Source: DAOQTX01 sp035340715 (lineage in GTDB: Bacteria > Bacteroidota > Bacteroidia > AKYH767-A > OLB10). From it: DNA of 34,509 nt. Positions 7,371 to 15,424 of this stretch are shown here, one piece after another. The translations under genes and the position numbers were made by a program. Where the stretch lies: NCBI GenBank assembly GCA_035340715.1, contig DAOQTX010000028.1:1-34509 (forward strand). The letters run 5' to 3'. The notes beneath the pieces are model-generated. The model ran no database searches. It saw nothing but the letters and a program-made list of their open reading frames with translations, and was not told the origin of the DNA. Numbering within the stretch: the first letter of the stretch is position 1; each line of letters starts with the position of its first letter.

Positions 7371-10300
7371 ATGCTAGTTAAAGCAATTGCTTTAATAGGT
7401 TTGTGTTTATTTGCTTACCAATCGAGTCATGCGCAGCTAACTTTAGTTGAATGGAATTTTCCTAATAATCCTGATGATAACATTGCGGATGGAGGGATTG
7501 TTGCCAATGCAGCTAAAACAGTTATTACTCAAGGAGGAACTAATGCACCTGTTTATAATGTTCCAGGTGCTACTACTCAATCCATTTGGTGTACAGGTTG
7601 GGCAAATGGAAATGGGGCAAAATGGTGGGAAGTTGAATTTTCTACCATTGGATTTATAAATATTGAGTTCTCAAGTAAGCAAAGAAGCTCAAATACGGGT
7701 CCAAGAGATTTTAGAGTTGAATATAAAATTGGCGTAGCAGGTGCCTGGACTATTGTTCCCGGTGCCGGAGTAACTGTAGCCGATAATTTTACCACTGGTG
7801 TACTTTCAAATATTACATTACCCGTTGGTTGTGAAAATCAGGCTAGTGTTTACTTGCGATGGATAATGACCTCAAACACATCTGTGAATTCAGGAACCGT
7901 TGCAGGTGGAGGTTCATCTCGTTTGGATGATTTGATTATCTCCGCAAGTTCAAATGATCATTATAGAACGATCGCTACTGGTAATTGGACCAATGTAGCC
8001 ATCTGGGAATCTTCTCCAAATTTGGTGGTATGGAACCCTGCTATAATGCCTCCGAATCGTTTTTCTCAAACCATCACCGTTCGAAATGGGCATACCGCTA
8101 CAGTGAATTCTACTACCACTATGGATGAAGTAACCATAGATGTAGGGGGTACTTTGGATTATAGTGGAGGATCAATAACGCTCTATGATGGACCTGGAAA
8201 CGATTTGCAAGTGAACGGTACTTTTATTGATGGAAATAATACTTCTTTGGCTTGGAATATAGGAGCTACATGGGCAATGGGAGCTAGTGGTACTTATGTA
8301 AAATCCTCCACCAGCAGTGCAACCAATTGGCAAAACAATTATTCTGGAGGAATCGCATCTATTCCTTCAACATCCAATTGGTATATTCGAAAAAACGGTG
8401 CAAGCGATCCGACAATGACGACCATTGGAATGTTTTATCCAAATCTGATTATTGAAAATTTAACAGGAGGAAATTGGGTTCCCAATTTTGGATCCTATTT
8501 TACCGGGAGTTCAAACTTCCCAACAGTTAAGGGAAATTTTGATGTGGGTGGTGTTTCAGGGATAGGAACGGTATCATTTATAAATGATAATACAAATGCC
8601 ACTCCCGCAAGAGTATTGGGCAATTGCGTAGTTCGTTCCGGAAGTGAATATAGAAATTTTGGAACCGGTATTGAGATACAAGGGAATTTAACTGTAGATG
8701 GTTGGATCAGTTATGATAACAATGATGCCAGGAGAATAGATCTGACCGGGAGCGCAGCACAAAGCATAAATGGTGTTGGAACATTAGATGTATATGAATT
8801 GCGTATCAACAAATCGAGCAATGATGTTACTTTAAGCCGAACAGTTAATGTCGATGCTTTTTTGAATTTAATGAGTGGCAGAATTTTTTCAAGCACCATA
8901 AATATATTGGAATGTGAACCTGCTATGACTGTATTAGCTGTTTCAAATGCTGCATTTGTACATGGCCCAGTAAAACGTATAGGACTACCTGCATTTACTT
9001 TCCCTGTTGGAAAAGGAACACAGTACAGATCAATTGCAATGGGACCTGCCGTTGGTATTTCAACCATTCCATTTTGGACTGAGTCGTTTTCCAATGGTTG
9101 CAACTCAAATTGTAATCTCACCGGATACACCGGCTTTAATGGGACTTGGACTGTTAGCAATACAGGGACAAACGGAAATATCGCAAATCAGTTTTTTGTT
9201 AGCTGTGCAGAGAATGGTATGCCGGTTGGTTCCTGTGGTGCAGGTTGTGGCAGTAATCAAACCTTACATATTGGATCGGTTCCATGTACGTTGTGTTTTT
9301 TGTGCCCAACGGGTGATTGCGGGGCTACATATAATGCAGGACCTACTTTTTTAGGTGAAGACCCTACCACTAATAAACGAGCGGAATCGCCTAACATTAA
9401 TACGATCGGGAGAAAAAATATTCAGATCGCTTTCAAATATATTGAGAACGGAGATGGTAATAATGATAATGCTGCATTAGTGTATTCAACAAATGGTGGC
9501 GGTACATGGACTACTTACAATAACTTGGCAAAAACCCCGGTTTGTGTTAGCGGACAAGGACAATGGACTCAATATTCAGTTTTCCTACCTTCTGCTTGCG
9601 AAAATATAAGTAACTTGAAAATTGGGTTTACATGGACCAATAACTCTGATGGTGTTGGCACTGACCCTAGTTTTGCTGTTGATGATATCGTTTTATCGTT
9701 TATTAATAATGAATTTACATCGGAGTATTTTCCTGCAAATCCACAAATAGTTTATAACAACATTTTAGCCGGATCACTTAATAATTTAAGCAATTGTGAG
9801 TATTGGACTTTGAATCAAAACCAAGGATCGACCTCAAGAGACGTTACCCTTAGTTGGAATGCTTCTTCCTGCAATATCACTACACTCCCCGATCTTCGTG
9901 TTGCTCGTTTTGATGGAGCCATGTGGAACGATTATGGAAATGGAGCAACAAGTGGAAATGTTGCAGCTGGCACCGTGACATCATCCTTTATCAGTTCTTC
10001 TTTTGGCCCTTTTGCCATAGCCAATGTTACTGTTCTACCTGTTGAATTGATCAGCTATAATGCTAAACAAGAAAGTGAAATAGTAAAATTGAATTGGACT
10101 ACCGCATCTGAACTAAACAACAGTCATTTTACTATCGAGCGTTCAATAGATCTAAAACTGTTTGAACAGATCTGCATGGTGAATGGAAATGGTACCACTA
10201 GTACGATTAACCATTATGAATGTTTTGATAATAGCCCTTACAAGGGTGTGAATTTTTATAGACTAAAGCAATTTGATATAGACGGAATTGCTAAAGAAGA

Positions 10301-10568
10301 AAGAACAATTGCTGTAAATTTTTCTAACATAATTAATAGTGATATCCAAGTGTATGGAGATGCTAAAAACCAACTGATATACATCAAGGGATCACTTCTA
10401 AATGGAAGTTCGATTTATATCAGTGATATAAGCGGTAGAGTTATTTATAGAAGAGATTTATTGAGTGAACAGAATGATCTAATTCTACCGGTAAATATTG
10501 CTAAGGGAGTTTATCTTGTTAGCATTCGAAATGCAGGATCATTGCAAACAGTAAAACTATACTACTAG
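7371..10568 (+). CDS. Large exported T9SS-sorted surface protein with Cys-rich inserted domain
   Basis: I choose ATG 7371 over the TTG at 7341 because it gives a clean signal peptide (MLVKAIALIGLCLFAYQSSHA, cleavage before Q). The 1065-residue product has beta-rich, Asn/Thr/Gly-rich repeats and an N-terminal jelly-roll-like part. It then has a GNWTNVAIWES module, a GPVKRIG/FTFPVG module, an LPVELISYNAK fibronectin-like domain with FTIERS, and a ~75-residue C-terminal sorting domain with YISDISGRVIYRR and KGVYLVSI. That end is the type A T9SS signal, so it should cross the outer membrane and be anchored or released there. A cysteine-rich stretch (about residues 564-780, 11 Cys) interrupts the module shared with the second T9SS protein in this window. 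No catalytic motif was recognised; adhesion is a guess. Its stop overlaps the stop of bshC. Confidence 0.85.
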   Translation: MLVKAIALIGLCLFAYQSSHAQLTLVEWNFPNNPDDNIADGGIVANAAKTVITQGGTNAPVYNVPGATTQSIWCTGWANGNGAKWWEVEFSTIGFINIEFSSKQRSSNTGPRDFRVEYKIGVAGAWTIVPGAGVTVADNFTTGVLSNITLPVGCENQASVYLRWIMTSNTSVNSGTVAGGGSSRLDDLIISASSNDHYRTIATGNWTNVAIWESSPNLVVWNPAIMPPNRFSQTITVRNGHTATVNSTTTMDEVTIDVGGTLDYSGGSITLYDGPGNDLQVNGTFIDGNNTSLAWNIGATWAMGASGTYVKSSTSSATNWQNNYSGGIASIPSTSNWYIRKNGASDPTMTTIGMFYPNLIIENLTGGNWVPNFGSYFTGSSNFPTVKGNFDVGGVSGIGTVSFINDNTNATPARVLGNCVVRSGSEYRNFGTGIEIQGNLTVDGWISYDNNDARRIDLTGSAAQSINGVGTLDVYELRINKSSNDVTLSRTVNVDAFLNLMSGRIFSSTINILECEPAMTVLAVSNAAFVHGPVKRIGLPAFTFPVGKGTQYRSIAMGPAVGISTIPFWTESFSNGCNSNCNLTGYTGFNGTWTVSNTGTNGNIANQFFVSCAENGMPVGSCGAGCGSNQTLHIGSVPCTLCFLCPTGDCGATYNAGPTFLGEDPTTNKRAESPNINTIGRKNIQIAFKYIENGDGNNDNAALVYSTNGGGTWTTYNNLAKTPVCVSGQGQWTQYSVFLPSACENISNLKIGFTWTNNSDGVGTDPSFAVDDIVLSFINNEFTSEYFPANPQIVYNNILAGSLNNLSNCEYWTLNQNQGSTSRDVTLSWNASSCNITTLPDLRVARFDGAMWNDYGNGATSGNVAAGTVTSSFISSSFGPFAIANVTVLPVELISYNAKQESEIVKLNWTTASELNNSHFTIERSIDLKLFEQICMVNGNGTTSTINHYECFDNSPYKGVNFYRLKQFDIDGIAKEERTIAVNFSNIINSDIQVYGDAKNQLIYIKGSLLNGSSIYISDISGRVIYRRDLLSEQNDLILPVNIAKGVYLVSIRNAGSLQTVKLYY

Positions 10569-12172
10569 TTACTGACTACTATCTTAAATTGAAATTTTAA
10601 GGGGTTATTGATTTGCAGGATATTTTCAATAAACGAATCTTCACAATTTTTATAGTACGCTAAAATGTTTTCATATCGCTCTTGAGGAATCCCATCAGGA
10701 AATAATTTGTTGTGATAGTTTTTAATTTTTTGAACACTTTCATCATAAACTCGCTTTTTACTTCTGATGATTTTTGAGTCTAGATTGCTTAGAAATTTAA
10801 TTGCCTTTGCTTTCTCTGATTCTATATAAGGGATTAATCCTTTATCAATAGATTCTGATTCTTTTAATATTGCATCATACACATTATATAGTTCTTGCTT
10901 AAGTGTATCACTTAATCCAAGCGCTTCCCCTTCTTTGTTTGAAATTAATAGTCGTATTAACTCATCAGTTGATTTAAACAAGTAAGCATAAAGAATGGAA
11001 TGATCACTAAAAAACTGCTGCATTTTTGAATCGATGATCATGTAATTTGATCGAGGAATTAGCGCAGGCATCTTTACGCCATAATACTCAAACATCTCTT
11101 TCATTTGCAACCAATAAGCAATTTCGCCAGGCCCTCCGCTATAGCTAATATTCGGTAAAAGCAATTCCTGGTATAGTGGTCTAAAAAAAACGTTTGGACT
11201 AAATCGACCTGGATATTTGTCCACTTCATCAATAATCTCGTCTAAAGTGTATTCAATACTATCGATCAGAAACTTTTGCGTTTCTTCGTTATACTCAATT
11301 GCTATTCTTTTTTGATCTTTTATGTAAAAACTATTGATTGTTTTTGCTTTGGCTTGTATGTGATATCCATCGGCTTCTAATCTTTTGTTGGCGATTTGAA
11401 TATTTTGTAGCGTTTGTTTTTCAATGAATTCTTTTTTGACAACGGGTGCAAATTGAGATTTTAATTCATCCGAATCGGGATCTAGAATTAATAATCCATA
11501 ATGGCCAAAGAGATGATATAAAAACGCACGAGTTGCATCTGCATAGTTTTGATGAGAAGAGGAATTGTATATAGAATCTAATTCATGTAGAGTCGCAGAC
11601 CAATCTTTAGAATTCTTAAAAAAATCTTTAAGCTCACTGAGGATTGGGGCTATTGTATTTAGACTTAAACGACCGCTTAATGATGCATCGGTATTATTCC
11701 AACTGAATTTATTCCCAAACAAGTGAATGTGATTGATTTCTTCCAAATCATGATCTTCACTAGCCATCCAAAATAATGGGATAAAATTGCAATCGGGAAA
11801 TTGTTTTTTTATTTGTTGACTGAGTGTAATTACATCACATATCTTATAAATCGTATATAAGGGCCCAGAGGCAAAACACAGTTGATGGCCGGTTGTAACA
11901 AAAAAAGTATTTATTTCTTTTACAATATTAATTTGATCTCTTAACAATGAAAATCGACTAAAATATTTTTCATTTTGTTCGCTAAGAACATTATGCAATA
12001 CTAGTCGATTGTAATTTTGAGATTTTTTCTCTGCAATGGATTTACCTATTCCATCCCAATTGGGTTTAAAGTGGTAATAAGATTCAAGGCGGTCGGAATC
12101 GGAAATATAGTCTAAGAAGAGTTTGTTGAATAACCCGGTTGATGCATGCGGTATTTCTTCAACTAATTTCAT
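10565..12172 (-). CDS. bshC: Putative cysteine ligase BshC (bacillithiol biosynthesis)
   Basis: The 535 residues match BshC, which adds cysteine to glucosaminyl-malate in the last step of bacillithiol synthesis. Conserved stretches seen are TTGHQLCFASGPLYTIYK near residue 93, FWMASEDHDLEEI, FFRPLYQELLLPNISYSGGP and IPRSNYMI, with a coiled-coil segment (KAIKFLSNLDSKI region) after them. The length is typical for the family. Its ATG overlaps the rimO stop by 4 bp (ATGA, 12169-12172), so it is translationally coupled to rimO. Its TAG stop shares CTAG (10565-10568) with the opposing T9SS gene. No bshA or bshB is in the window. The cysteine-ligase step is the family assignment and is not shown by the sequence itself. 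Confidence 0.93.
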   Translation of the reverse strand: MKLVEEIPHASTGLFNKLFLDYISDSDRLESYYHFKPNWDGIGKSIAEKKSQNYNRLVLHNVLSEQNEKYFSRFSLLRDQINIVKEINTFFVTTGHQLCFASGPLYTIYKICDVITLSQQIKKQFPDCNFIPLFWMASEDHDLEEINHIHLFGNKFSWNNTDASLSGRLSLNTIAPILSELKDFFKNSKDWSATLHELDSIYNSSSHQNYADATRAFLYHLFGHYGLLILDPDSDELKSQFAPVVKKEFIEKQTLQNIQIANKRLEADGYHIQAKAKTINSFYIKDQKRIAIEYNEETQKFLIDSIEYTLDEIIDEVDKYPGRFSPNVFFRPLYQELLLPNISYSGGPGEIAYWLQMKEMFEYYGVKMPALIPRSNYMIIDSKMQQFFSDHSILYAYLFKSTDELIRLLISNKEGEALGLSDTLKQELYNVYDAILKESESIDKGLIPYIESEKAKAIKFLSNLDSKIIRSKKRVYDESVQKIKNYHNKLFPDGIPQERYENILAYYKNCEDSFIENILQINNPLKFQFKIVVSN

Positions 12173-13485
12173 TTTGAAAAAGGTTCTGCAAATAAATCAA
12201 ATTCCGCTGCATCAGTTATTGCAACTTCGACAAAACTACCGACTGAACAATAATAGTCTTTGGACGAAATTAAAACTTCATTATCTACTTCAGGCGAATC
12301 GTATTCTGTTCTTCCTACAAAATAATCACCATCTTTTCGATCGATGAGTACTTTGAGATTCCGACCAATAAGTAATTGATTCTTCTGTTCAGAAATGGAC
12401 TGTTGCAGCATCATAATCTCATCTGCTCTTTCAGTTTTTACTTTATCGGGCACATTGTCATCAAGTGCATATGCACCTGTATTTTCTTCGTGCGAATAAG
12501 TGAATACCCCTAAGCGATCGAATTGTGCTTCTTCCACAAATCTCAATAGCTCTTGATGATGTTCCTTTGTTTCTCCCGGATATCCGCTAATGAGCGTTGT
12601 TCGAATGGCTATACCTTCTACCCGACTTCTCATTTCGTTAATCAGTTTCATTGTATTTTCCTGAGTGGTACCTCTTCGCATTGATTTAAGAATATCATTG
12701 CTGATATGTTGCAAAGGAATATCAATGTAGTTACAGACTTTTTTCGAAGCAGACATTACATCTAATACTTCCAATGGAAATCCTGCAGGATAAGCGTAAT
12801 GTAATCGAATCCACTCAATACCATCCACTTGCTCTAAAGCCGAAATCAAATCGTGAAGTCGTCTCTTCTTGTATAGATCAAGTCCATAATAAGTAGAATC
12901 TTGCGCTATAAGAATTAATTCCTTCACACCTTTCGCAGCCAGTTGAGTAGCTTCTACAACAAGATTTTCAATATTCTTACTTTTATGCTTTCCTCTCATC
13001 AATGGTATTGCACAAAATGAACAGGGACGATCACAACCTTCAGAGATTTTTAAATATGCGTAATGTTGAGGTGTATTTAATAGGCGTTCGCCTATCAATT
13101 CACTTTTATAATTTGCTCCAACGGTTTTTAATAGTGCTGGAAGATCATTAGTGCCAAAATAATGATCAACTTCAGGAATTTCATTTTGTAACTCCGGTTT
13201 GTATCGCTCAGATAGACAACCGGTAACGATCAATCGCTTAATATGCCCTTTTTTCTTTATACGCGCATATTCGAGAATGGTATCAACACTTTGTTGCTTG
13301 GCATTAGCAATGAAACCACAGGTATTAATTATAACAACTTCAGGGTGTTGCTTTTCCGATTCGGGAATAATATCAAAATGGTTGGCGGATAATTGACCCA
13401 TGATCACTTCTGAATCAACCAAATTCTTGCTGCATCCAAGTGTAACCACTTTCACTTCTTTTTTATGTCTTGATCGGGTTCGCAT
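12169..13485 (-). CDS. rimO: Ribosomal protein S12 methylthiotransferase RimO
   Basis: This radical-SAM enzyme adds a methylthio group to the conserved aspartate of ribosomal protein S12. The 438-residue chain shows the MTTase N-terminal domain with cluster cysteines in TLGCSKN (C18), NTCGF (C56) and TGCLSER (C90). The radical-SAM CxxxCxxC is CDRPCSFC (C151, C155, C158), and a C-terminal TRAM-like domain has IGRNLKVLID and FVGRTEYDSPEVD. LGCSKNLVDSE and the S12-type TRAM distinguish it from MiaB. It starts 2 bp after the stop of the small exported gene, overlaps bshC by 4 bp, and lies in the ftsY operon. Confidence 0.95.
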   Translation of the reverse strand: MRTRSRHKKEVKVVTLGCSKNLVDSEVIMGQLSANHFDIIPESEKQHPEVVIINTCGFIANAKQQSVDTILEYARIKKKGHIKRLIVTGCLSERYKPELQNEIPEVDHYFGTNDLPALLKTVGANYKSELIGERLLNTPQHYAYLKISEGCDRPCSFCAIPLMRGKHKSKNIENLVVEATQLAAKGVKELILIAQDSTYYGLDLYKKRRLHDLISALEQVDGIEWIRLHYAYPAGFPLEVLDVMSASKKVCNYIDIPLQHISNDILKSMRRGTTQENTMKLINEMRSRVEGIAIRTTLISGYPGETKEHHQELLRFVEEAQFDRLGVFTYSHEENTGAYALDDNVPDKVKTERADEIMMLQQSISEQKNQLLIGRNLKVLIDRKDGDYFVGRTEYDSPEVDNEVLISSKDYYCSVGSFVEVAITDAAEFDLFAEPFSK

Positions 13486-13487
13486 AA

Positions 13488-13985
13488 CTATTTTGTGAAT
13501 TCAGATTCTGTATATTTTATTTTGATTTCATCCGATAAAAAGTGATTAACGAAATCGACAACTTTCTTATATTTTAATAAATACGAATTATTAATTGATG
13601 TATGCATTTTTATATGCCCATCTTCTTGAATAGAAAAATCAAAAACACGTGGCCCAGATGATTCATCAATGTATGCATCAGGAGAATGAAAAGGAGTAAA
13701 ATAAACAGAATCAAATTCAAGTTTTAGTATTTCGTTCACAGATTTAGCAAAGTGAAGTTTTTGTTCTTCTGTCAGTGCTTTCTCAAGATAAGTAAACCGA
13801 CTTCGGCCGTAATCAGATACACATCTTAATATAATACTGTCTGATGATAATTGATAAGTATTTGAGTTGTAAAGTGTATTACTATTGTCTTTAATAATAA
13901 ACATGGTTTGTGATATACAATCGAATGGGCATATCATTAGTGCCATAAGCGCAGAACAAATCAAATGTCTTTTAGATATTTTCAT
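13488..13985 (-). CDS. Small exported protein of unknown function between ftsY and rimO
   Basis: I do not recognise this 165-residue protein. It begins with a basic segment and a hydrophobic stretch ending in a Cys/Ser/Gln boundary (LMALMICPFDCISQ), which fits a Sec signal peptide with cleavage near residue 26. The mature part is about 140 residues, mixed alpha/beta, with many Tyr, Ser and Asp. It has no repeats and no metal-binding or catalytic motif I can name. Its ATG lies inside the end of ftsY (14-bp overlap) and its stop is 2 bp from the rimO ATG, so it is co-transcribed and probably coupled to both. Whether it is conserved at this place in relatives is the main clue worth having. Confidence 0.7.
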   Translation of the reverse strand: MKISKRHLICSALMALMICPFDCISQTMFIIKDNSNTLYNSNTYQLSSDSIILRCVSDYGRSRFTYLEKALTEEQKLHFAKSVNEILKLEFDSVYFTPFHSPDAYIDESSGPRVFDFSIQEDGHIKMHTSINNSYLLKYKKVVDFVNHFLSDEIKIKYTESEFTK

Positions 13986-14937
13986 TTGAAAACAAACTAT
14001 CTACAAATTCATGTTTATTAAAAATCTGCAAGTCTTCCATTTTCTCTCCAACACCAATATATTTAACAGGTACTTTCAGCTGATCGGATATTCCAATAAC
14101 TACTCCACCCTTTGCAGTTCCATCCAGCTTAGTTAACGCCAGAGTATTCACTTGTGTTACTGCCGTAAATTGTTTCGCTTGTTCTAAAGCATTTTGTCCT
14201 GTTGATGCATCGAGCACTAAAAGTACTTCATGAGGTGCAGAAGGAATTACTTTTTGAATCACTCTAGATATTTTTCCGAGCTCGTTCATCAAATTAACTT
14301 TGTTATGAAGTCTTCCCGCAGTATCAATAATAACTACATCTTTTTTATTGGCCAGTGCTGAACTTACTGTATCAAAAGCTACCGAAGCAGGATCAGCATT
14401 CATGCCTTGAGAAACGAAATCAACTCCAGCCCGCTTTGCCCAAATGCCTAATTGATCAACCGCGGCAGCTCTAAATGTATCGCCTGCCCCCATCACCACT
14501 GATTTGCCTTGACTTTTAGCCAAGTAAGCCAACTTACCAATTGTTGTAGTTTTTCCAACTCCATTAACACCAACAACTAAAATTACGTAAGGTTCATTTT
14601 GGGTTGAACTAAAAATATGGTCTGAATTGGAATGATCGTTTTCACTTAACAAGGAAGCTATTTCATCTCTTAATATGGAGTTGAGTTCATCTGTTCCGAT
14701 ATATTTATCGTTTGCAACTCTGGCTTGTATGCGTTCAATTATCTTTAAGGTAGTATTGACACCCACATCTGAACTAATCAGAATTTCTTCAAGTGAATCT
14801 AACAATTCATCATCCACTTGTGATTTTCCGATAACCGCTCTTTTAAGTCGACCAAAGAACCCTTCTCTACTCTTTTCTAGACTATCGTTGAGTTTGCTCT
14901 TTTTTTCTTTATTAAATATTCCAAAAATGGGAAGCAT
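13972..14937 (-). CDS. ftsY: Signal recognition particle receptor FtsY
   Basis: The 321-residue GTPase docks SRP-ribosome complexes at the inner membrane. Seen in order (numbering from the chosen start) are a helical N domain, the P-loop GVNGVGKTTTIGK near 123-135, DTFRAAAVDQL, DTAGR, TKLDGTAKGG and the closing GVGEKMEDLQIF. It has almost no acidic A domain, which fits short FtsY forms. I start it at ATG 14935-14937 (MLPIFGIFNK). An in-frame ATG at 14970 would lie in the loop of the terminator hairpin at 14951-14986 and would add residues unlike the family. It overlaps the following small gene by 14 bp. Because that terminator sits directly upstream, ftsY depends on read-through or on a promoter I could not identify. 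Confidence 0.95.
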   Translation of the reverse strand: MLPIFGIFNKEKKSKLNDSLEKSREGFFGRLKRAVIGKSQVDDELLDSLEEILISSDVGVNTTLKIIERIQARVANDKYIGTDELNSILRDEIASLLSENDHSNSDHIFSSTQNEPYVILVVGVNGVGKTTTIGKLAYLAKSQGKSVVMGAGDTFRAAAVDQLGIWAKRAGVDFVSQGMNADPASVAFDTVSSALANKKDVVIIDTAGRLHNKVNLMNELGKISRVIQKVIPSAPHEVLLVLDASTGQNALEQAKQFTAVTQVNTLALTKLDGTAKGGVVIGISDQLKVPVKYIGVGEKMEDLQIFNKHEFVDSLFSNENI

Positions 14938-14950
14938 GATTACTTTATAA

Positions 14951-14986
14951 TAAAAAACGGCTTCTTCCATTAAAGAAAAAAGCCGT
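14951..14986 (-). terminator. Intrinsic terminator after DUF4295, just upstream of ftsY
   Basis: On the minus strand, ACGGCTT (14980-14986) pairs with AAGCCGT (14957-14963) around a 16-nt loop that can pair partly inside, followed directly by a T6 run. It lies 19 bp after the DUF4295 stop and ends 14 nt before the ftsY ATG. It should separate most of the rpmG-DUF4295 transcription from ftsY. Confidence 0.75.
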
Positions 14987-15005
14987 CACTATATTTTCAA
15001 TTAAA

Positions 15006-15161
15006 TTAGGATTCCTTTAAAAAATCCTTAATGTGATCATTATGTACAATTTCTTCTTTAAAAGAATAAGAACCACTTTCAGGAGATTTAATCATTTTAA
15101 TCACCTTTGAAAATTCTTTTCCTTTTCCTGATTTTAGAGTTGCAACAACCTTCTTAGCCAT
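15006..15161 (-). CDS. DUF4295 family small protein
   Basis: This 51-residue ORF (MAKKVVATLKSGKGKEFSK at the N-terminus, HIKDFLKES at the end) is the small basic protein that follows rpmG in Bacteroidota and is classed as DUF4295. It is too short for ordinary ORF cut-offs. It reads on the minus strand from ATG 15159-15161 to TAA 15006-15008, 23 bp after rpmG. It is lysine-rich with a short acidic C-terminal half. Its constant position between L33 and FtsY genes in this phylum suggests a ribosome-associated role, which is inference only. A terminator follows it. Confidence 0.88.
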   Translation of the reverse strand: MAKKVVATLKSGKGKEFSKVIKMIKSPESGSYSFKEEIVHNDHIKDFLKES

Positions 15162-15184
15162 AATTAATAGGAGTTATCTGTTTA

Positions 15185-15367
15185 TTATTTAGTCTCTTTA
15201 TGAACCGTCATCTTTTTCAGAATTGGGTTATACTTCTTCATTTCGATACGATCTGGAGTATTTTTTTTGTTCTTAGTCGTTATGTATCTAGAAGTACCGG
15301 CAACGCCACTGGTTTTGTGCTCAGTGCATTCCAATATTACTTGTATTCTATTACCTTTTTTAGCCAT
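15185..15367 (-). CDS. rpmG: 50S ribosomal protein L33
   Basis: The 60-residue basic protein has the L33 pattern: KGNRIQVILECTEH, YITTKNKKNTPDRIEMKKY and NPILKKMTVHKETK. It has the single Cys in ECTEH and lacks the four zinc-ribbon cysteines, so it is the zinc-free (C-) form. It is a large-subunit protein near the E site. It has its own good promoter at 15393-15423 and is followed by DUF4295 23 bp later. In relatives it normally follows rpmB directly; here a peptidase gene separates them. Confidence 0.96.
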   Translation of the reverse strand: MAKKGNRIQVILECTEHKTSGVAGTSRYITTKNKKNTPDRIEMKKYNPILKKMTVHKETK

Positions 15368-15392
15368 TTTTTTGCATTTTTAGAATGGGTTG

Positions 15393-15423
15393 CAAAGATA
15401 GATCTAATATTTTAAAATCACAA
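15393..15423 (-). promoter_or_regulatory. Promoter of rpmG-DUF4295
   Basis: On the minus strand TTG (15421-15423), 20 bp and TATCTTTG (15393-15400) form a full Bacteroidota promoter. Transcription would start near 15387, about 20 nt before the rpmG ATG. The -33 element is 1 bp past the stop codon of the upstream peptidase gene. Confidence 0.65.
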
Positions 15424-15424
15424 T

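Noticed and set aside
8711..9160. 149-residue ORF on the minus strand inside the T9SS gene
   Set aside because: It is a shadow of a long low-complexity coding frame; it has no signal peptide, no domain I know, and the host gene is clearly coding on the other strand.
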